Source: Desulfobacterales bacterium | GTDB taxonomy: Bacteria; Desulfobacterota; Desulfobacteria; Desulfobacterales; 4be13 | Direction: 5' to 3' | Length of the DNA stretch: 8,099 nt | Assembly (NCBI GenBank): GCA_029934695.1 | Contig: JAOZLU010000309.1 | Span: 1 to 8,099, forward strand | Shown: positions 5,072 through 8,099 of the stretch, piece after piece | Numbering within the stretch: position 1 is the stretch's first letter | Layout of the letters: the number at the start of each line of letters is the position of its first letter | The notes under the pieces: model-generated | Told to the model about the DNA's origin: nothing | Seen by the model: the letters and a program-made list of their open reading frames with translations, nothing else | Database searches by the model: none | Position numbers and translations under genes: made by a program

Positions 5072-6265
5072 TTATCGCAAATAGATTCTGGGGACACGGG
5101 CCGTTATGGCGGACACAATCTCATAGCTGATAGTATTGAGGGCTGAGGCGATTTCATCAACAGTGATGGATGAATTCCCCTGCCTGCCGAAAATGACCAC
5201 TTCCTCTTCCAGACCGACTTCCGGAACAATATGCCCCACATCCAGCATGGTCATATCCATGCATACGCGGCCCACTATAGGCGCCCTGCACCCGCAGACC
5301 AGCATAAAACCGCGGGAAGACAGCAGGCGGCTGAAACCGTCCGCGTATCCGATGGGAATTGTTGCGATGGTCGTGGGCTTTTCAGTCTGGTATGTCATTC
5401 CATAACTGATTTTGAAACCAGAAGGAACTTTTTTCAGATGAGCGACTCTGGCTTTCAACGCCATGGCCGGTTTGAGAACTGCACGGCTTTTATCCACCGC
5501 GTCGGAGGGATATAATCCGTAAAGGACAATACCGGCGCGCACCATGTCCAGATGGGTTTCAGGCAGATCAATGATCGCACCGCTGTTGGCAGCATGCTTT
5601 AAGGGGATATCCAGCCCTGAAACCCGGTCCAAAAAATCCGTGAATCTCTGATACTGCTTTTTTGCAAAGGTCTTGTCTGAACTGTCTGAAGCTGCAAAAT
5701 GGGTGTATATACCTTCCAGTTCAAGACCCTGAAGACGTGCCACGGATTCAACCTCAGTGAGTGCCTGCCCTGTCTGTGGTTTCAGATCACTGACCACCAT
5801 TCCCTGCCTTCCCATGCCCGTATCAATTTTCAGATGAATTCTGATTTTTTTACCATAAGAGACTGCGATCTCGGAGAGTGCCTCAGCTGCTTCGTATGAG
5901 GAAACAGTCTGAGTCAGATTGAAATCAAGAAGTTCTCTGGCGTGGTTCGGAGACGTATAACCGAAAATCAGAACAGGTGCCTCAATGCCCTCTTTCCTGA
6001 AACGGATGCCTTCATCCAGTCTTGCGACACCCAGAAAATCCGCACCGCTTTGCAGAGCCTGCCGCGCCACTTCCGCTGCACCGTGTCCGTAAGCATTGGC
6101 CTTGACAACAGCCATCAGTCTGGCTCCGGGGTCGGCAATACGACGTAATTCACGCACATTATGGGCAATGGCCTTCAGATCAACTTCCGCCCATACAGGG
6201 GAGGAAGTTTTGAATTTCCAATTTCCAGAACCTTCTTCCTTCAACCTTCTTCCTTCAACCTTCAT
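5072..6265 (-). CDS. alr: Alanine racemase
   Basis: PLP-dependent enzyme interconverting L- and D-alanine to supply D-Ala for peptidoglycan in the cytoplasm. From the ATG at 6265 it is 397 residues. The barrel begins at VWAEVDLKAIAHNV (24-37). The PLP lysine is Lys55 in AVVKANAYGHG. Other family features are KIDTGMGR (146-153), THF (188-190), HAANSG (224-229), RAGIVLYG (243-250), the second catalytic base Tyr288 in KISYGMTY, IPIGYADGF (303-311) and GRVCMDM (332-338). It is the last gene of the apparent FHA-VWA-alr operon, starting 15 bases after the upstream stop. GAGGGA (6277-6272) lies 6 bases before this ATG; a GTG at 6268 would be too close to it. About 22 residues precede the conserved start, and most are encoded by a 14-bp tandem repeat. 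An in-frame TTG at 6244, inside the last repeat unit, is an alternative start. All key active-site residues are present, so the enzyme should be functional. Confidence 0.95.
   Translation of the reverse strand: MKVEGRRLKEEGSGNWKFKTSSPVWAEVDLKAIAHNVRELRRIADPGARLMAVVKANAYGHGAAEVARQALQSGADFLGVARLDEGIRFRKEGIEAPVLIFGYTSPNHARELLDFNLTQTVSSYEAAEALSEIAVSYGKKIRIHLKIDTGMGRQGMVVSDLKPQTGQALTEVESVARLQGLELEGIYTHFAASDSSDKTFAKKQYQRFTDFLDRVSGLDIPLKHAANSGAIIDLPETHLDMVRAGIVLYGLYPSDAVDKSRAVLKPAMALKARVAHLKKVPSGFKISYGMTYQTEKPTTIATIPIGYADGFSRLLSSRGFMLVCGCRAPIVGRVCMDMTMLDVGHIVPEVGLEEEVVIFGRQGNSSITVDEIASALNTISYEIVSAITARVPRIYLR
6231..6262. repeat. 14-bp tandem repeat inside the 5' end of alr
   Basis: Bases 6231-6244 and 6245-6258 are identical 14-mers (CCTTCTTCCTTCAA on the + strand), followed by a partial third copy, CCTT. 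On the coding strand the unit TTGAAGGAAGAAGG encodes the KVEGRRLKEEG portion of the racemase N-terminus. Fourteen is not a multiple of three, so gain or loss of one unit would shift the frame of anything started at 6265. The purine-rich unit itself resembles a Shine-Dalgarno sequence. Confidence 0.85.
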
Positions 6266-6280
6266 CACTCATCCCTCATC

Positions 6281-7111
6281 TTATCCTCTGACAGCAGAGA
6301 CAATTGCATCAACCATTTTCAAAACCCTTTCCTGTACAATCTCAAATGTCGTTACAGGTATCGAATTTTGCAACTGGGTTTTCATAAACGCTGATCTTTT
6401 TTCAGGGTCATCAGGAATATGGTAGAAAAATGCTCTGATCCTGCCTTCACTGGCCAGTTTCTGCATTTTGTCTATGAAATTCTGCTGATCTTTCTTTTTC
6501 AGCTCGTGAGGCGTGGGATAGAGAAAAACAATCTGACCTTCCTTATTCGCGCCGAATTTTGTTATTGCCCTTTCAGGAAAAGGGCAGGGGATTGTCGGAC
6601 AGTCGCTTTCCTCATTCAGCAGGTCTGAAAAAATGATTACCCTCCCTCCGATCCTGTCTGTAAGCACCTGGTCAAGAAGACAGTTCAACGGCGTGGTCAG
6701 CGGTCTGCCCGGTCCTGGTTTCCGGGCCGGAGATACAGACAGAATTTTTTTTTGGACATCCCATTCAAAGGCAGTCTCATCTTTTGGTGACTGGTTTGAA
6801 ACAATACTGGAAAAAGATGCCTTTCCACATCCCGGGTTTCCAAAACTTGAAACATAATAGGACACGGCCTCATCTCCGATAAAATTCTTCAGCCGGGAAA
6901 TCACATTATTTTTAAAATCGTCAAGCATATCTGATTCAATGGTTGCGGATACATCAATCCCCACATGAAAAAGGTTGGGGTTCGGCTGCCTGACCTGCCT
7001 GAACTCATTGGCAACCCCCTCGTCGGTAAAATAAAAAAAAATGGTTGCGGCAACAAGCGCAACAAACAAAAAACAACACATATAAAAGAACTTTGATCTG
7101 AAGATTCCCAT
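6281..7111 (-). CDS. Membrane-anchored VWA-like protein with degenerate MIDAS
   Basis: Encodes 276 residues from the ATG at 7111, which has AGGGGG (7125-7120) 8 bases upstream. A GTG at 7120 in the same frame lies inside that site and is less likely. Residues 8-29 form one membrane helix with no obvious signal cleavage. A basic N-terminus (FRSK) then suggests that the rest faces the periplasm. Residues about 47-275 look like a von Willebrand A fold. A first strand, FHVGIDVSAT (48-57), carries D53-V-S55-A-T57, close to the DxSxS metal site. A Thr pair (139-140) is a candidate third ligand, and GGRVIIFSDLLNE (155-167) carries the late Asp163. Further strands are QIVFLYPTP and RIRAFFYHIP. Four cysteines (C95, C143, C171, C176) follow the helix and could form disulfides. 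It sits 32 bases after the FHA gene and 15 before alr. VWA proteins typically scaffold protein assemblies; the partner here is unknown. The fold call rests on motif spacing only. Confidence 0.65.
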   Translation of the reverse strand: MGIFRSKFFYMCCFLFVALVAATIFFYFTDEGVANEFRQVRQPNPNLFHVGIDVSATIESDMLDDFKNNVISRLKNFIGDEAVSYYVSSFGNPGCGKASFSSIVSNQSPKDETAFEWDVQKKILSVSPARKPGPGRPLTTPLNCLLDQVLTDRIGGRVIIFSDLLNEESDCPTIPCPFPERAITKFGANKEGQIVFLYPTPHELKKKDQQNFIDKMQKLASEGRIRAFFYHIPDDPEKRSAFMKTQLQNSIPVTTFEIVQERVLKMVDAIVSAVRG

Positions 7112-7143
7112 CAGTAACACCCCCTGAGTTTGGAAATTCCGAT

Positions 7144-7857
7144 TTAGGCCTTATGGATAAACTGCATCTTGGCGGAACCGATCTCAATCACATCAAACTG
7201 CTTAAGGCCGACGGATTCCTTCACCGCACGACCGTTCACTTTTGGTTTTGAAAACCCTCCCACATAGCTCAGAAAATAGCCGTCAGGCCGTTTGCTTATG
7301 GTTGCCGAAGTCTGACCGACAAACCAGCCTTTCACCACAACATCCGAAGAAATATTTTTACCGAGTTTGGTGAGTTTCTTGGTCAGTTCCACTTCCCCGT
7401 CACCGCCGGAGAGAAAAGACAAAATACCCACTTTTTCTGTCTCATTGCTCTGGGATACCATACTTGAGACGTTTTTGGCCAGCATGGACCGATACTTGCC
7501 GGTATCCATGACCATGGTTTCGCTCATGGCTTCCCCTCCTTTTTCGGGCCGGGCCTCGTCCGGGGCATAAGCAAAAATGAGGATATGTTTGCCAATGGTG
7601 ATGGCGTCCCTGTCTTTGAGCCAATGAGAAATGGCCAGTTGGTCGTTTACAAACGTACCGTTTTTACTCTTCAGGTCTGTAAGCAGGAAACCGTTGCCTG
7701 CCCAGTCGATCTTGGCATGATGTCCGGACACGGCAAGGTTTTCAATAACGATATCGTTGCTGTCCAGCCGTCCGATGCTGACGGACTGTCCTCTTTCAAG
7801 CTGATATGCCCTGATTGTGGTTGAATCTTTTTTGAATTTAAGCGTTAAAGTTGGCAT
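7144..7857 (-). CDS. FHA-domain protein with a second, degenerate FHA domain
   Basis: Encodes 237 residues. AAGGAG (7874-7869) lies 11 bases before the ATG. No signal peptide or membrane helix is visible, so it is probably cytoplasmic. The first FHA domain (about 5-96) has the phosphothreonine-binding pattern: GR (29-30), SND (33-35), SGHHAKI (44-50), LTDLKSKNGTFVN (59-71) and ITIGKHILIF. A second FHA-like domain (about 147-236) keeps the strand pattern (LGKNISSDVVV, ATISKRPDGYFLSYV, KVNGRAV, FDVIEIGSAKMQF). It has TSATI where Ser-x-x-His is expected and lacks the Asn-Gly of the binding loop, so it may be structural. The linker has SETMVMDTGKYRSML (112-126), with Thr114 and Thr119 as possible kinase targets. 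As first gene of the apparent operon it suggests control by a Ser/Thr kinase encoded elsewhere. Confidence 0.88.
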   Translation of the reverse strand: MPTLTLKFKKDSTTIRAYQLERGQSVSIGRLDSNDIVIENLAVSGHHAKIDWAGNGFLLTDLKSKNGTFVNDQLAISHWLKDRDAITIGKHILIFAYAPDEARPEKGGEAMSETMVMDTGKYRSMLAKNVSSMVSQSNETEKVGILSFLSGGDGEVELTKKLTKLGKNISSDVVVKGWFVGQTSATISKRPDGYFLSYVGGFSKPKVNGRAVKESVGLKQFDVIEIGSAKMQFIHKA

Positions 7858-8002
7858 CGCAAATTTCTCTCCTTATCAAATTGCGGGTTACTTGCCTGAG
7901 AGGTTAAGAACTTTCAGTTCCTGAGCTTCACAAACTCGCAACATAAAGTTAAAATCTCCTGTTCACAGAAACCCCGCGGCCTTTCCTCACGGGATGAATG
8001 CA

Positions 8003-8031
8003 AACCCATATTTTTAAATATTTCTTGTCAA
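8003..8031 (-). promoter_or_regulatory. Weak candidate promoter for the FHA-VWA-alr operon
   Basis: On the - strand a perfect -35 TTGACA (8031-8026) is followed by an A/T-rich spacer. The -10 is poor: TATGGG (8010-8005) after 15 bases or TGGGTT (8008-8003) after 17. A leader of about 140 bases would precede the FHA start codon. Within it, GAACT/AGTTC can form only a 5-bp hairpin near 7909-7921. No riboswitch was recognised. The perfect -35 makes the position plausible; the -10 does not settle it. Confidence 0.25.
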
Positions 8032-8052
8032 TATCGTTGTTCGGAATACCGG

Positions 8053-8099
8053 AGTTTGATGTTCGATGTTCGATGTTTGAAACTTCCATCAAACATCAA
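8053..8099. repeat. Low-complexity 7-mer repeat with inverted repeat, cut by the window edge
   Basis: GATGTTC occurs at 8058-8064 and 8065-8071, then GATGTTT at 8072-8078. The last unit pairs with a downstream arm: GATGTTTGA (8072-8080) and TCAAACATC (8089-8097) form a 9-bp stem with an 8-base loop. TTGATGTT (8056-8063) can alternatively pair with AACATCAA (8092-8099). The element lies just upstream of the candidate operon promoter and may continue beyond the window. Confidence 0.7.

Noticed and set aside
7858..7960. A riboswitch in the leader of the FHA operon.
   Set aside because: Only a 5-bp hairpin and no recognisable aptamer consensus were found on the - strand.

Overview
The window reads like chromosomal DNA of a Gram-negative bacterium. 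It encodes an outer-membrane barrel protein, a probable lipoprotein and a periplasm-facing exporter. Moderate GC, the lineage-typical N-terminal module of the lipoprotein, and the palindromic and low-complexity intergenic repeats make me think of Desulfobacterota (Desulfonema-like sulfate reducers). That taxonomic guess is inference from memory.

Left half, + strand (1-4952): a promoter-like region, then a DUF481-type outer-membrane beta-barrel protein (142-1083), a strong intergenic inverted repeat, a secreted beta-lactamase-family (S12-type) serine hydrolase with an extra N-terminal domain (1189-2970), a cluster of REP-like palindromes (about 3005-3269), and a cyclic-peptide-type ABC exporter of the SyrD/PvdE/YojI class (3333-4952). 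A periplasmic S12 hydrolase next to this exporter class resembles the export-and-trim arrangement of some nonribosomal peptide prodrug systems. No peptide synthetase or convincing precursor gene lies in the window, so the substrate is unknown.

Right half, - strand (8099 down to 5072): an apparent three-gene operon. It runs from a cytoplasmic double-FHA protein (7857-7144), through a membrane-anchored VWA-like protein with a degenerate MIDAS motif (7111-6281), to alanine racemase alr (6265-5072). The gaps are 32 and 15 bases from the chosen starts. The 5' end of alr runs through a 14-bp tandem repeat that has become coding sequence. The two halves converge in an AT-rich stretch (4953-5071) of small inverted and direct repeats that probably terminates transcription from both sides.

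I see no rRNA, tRNA, CRISPR array, transposase or complete insertion sequence. The most interesting items are the hydrolase/exporter pair with its altered third active-site motif, the palindrome cluster between the two genes, the unusual FHA-VWA-alr operon, and the frame-breaking repeat at the start of alr.
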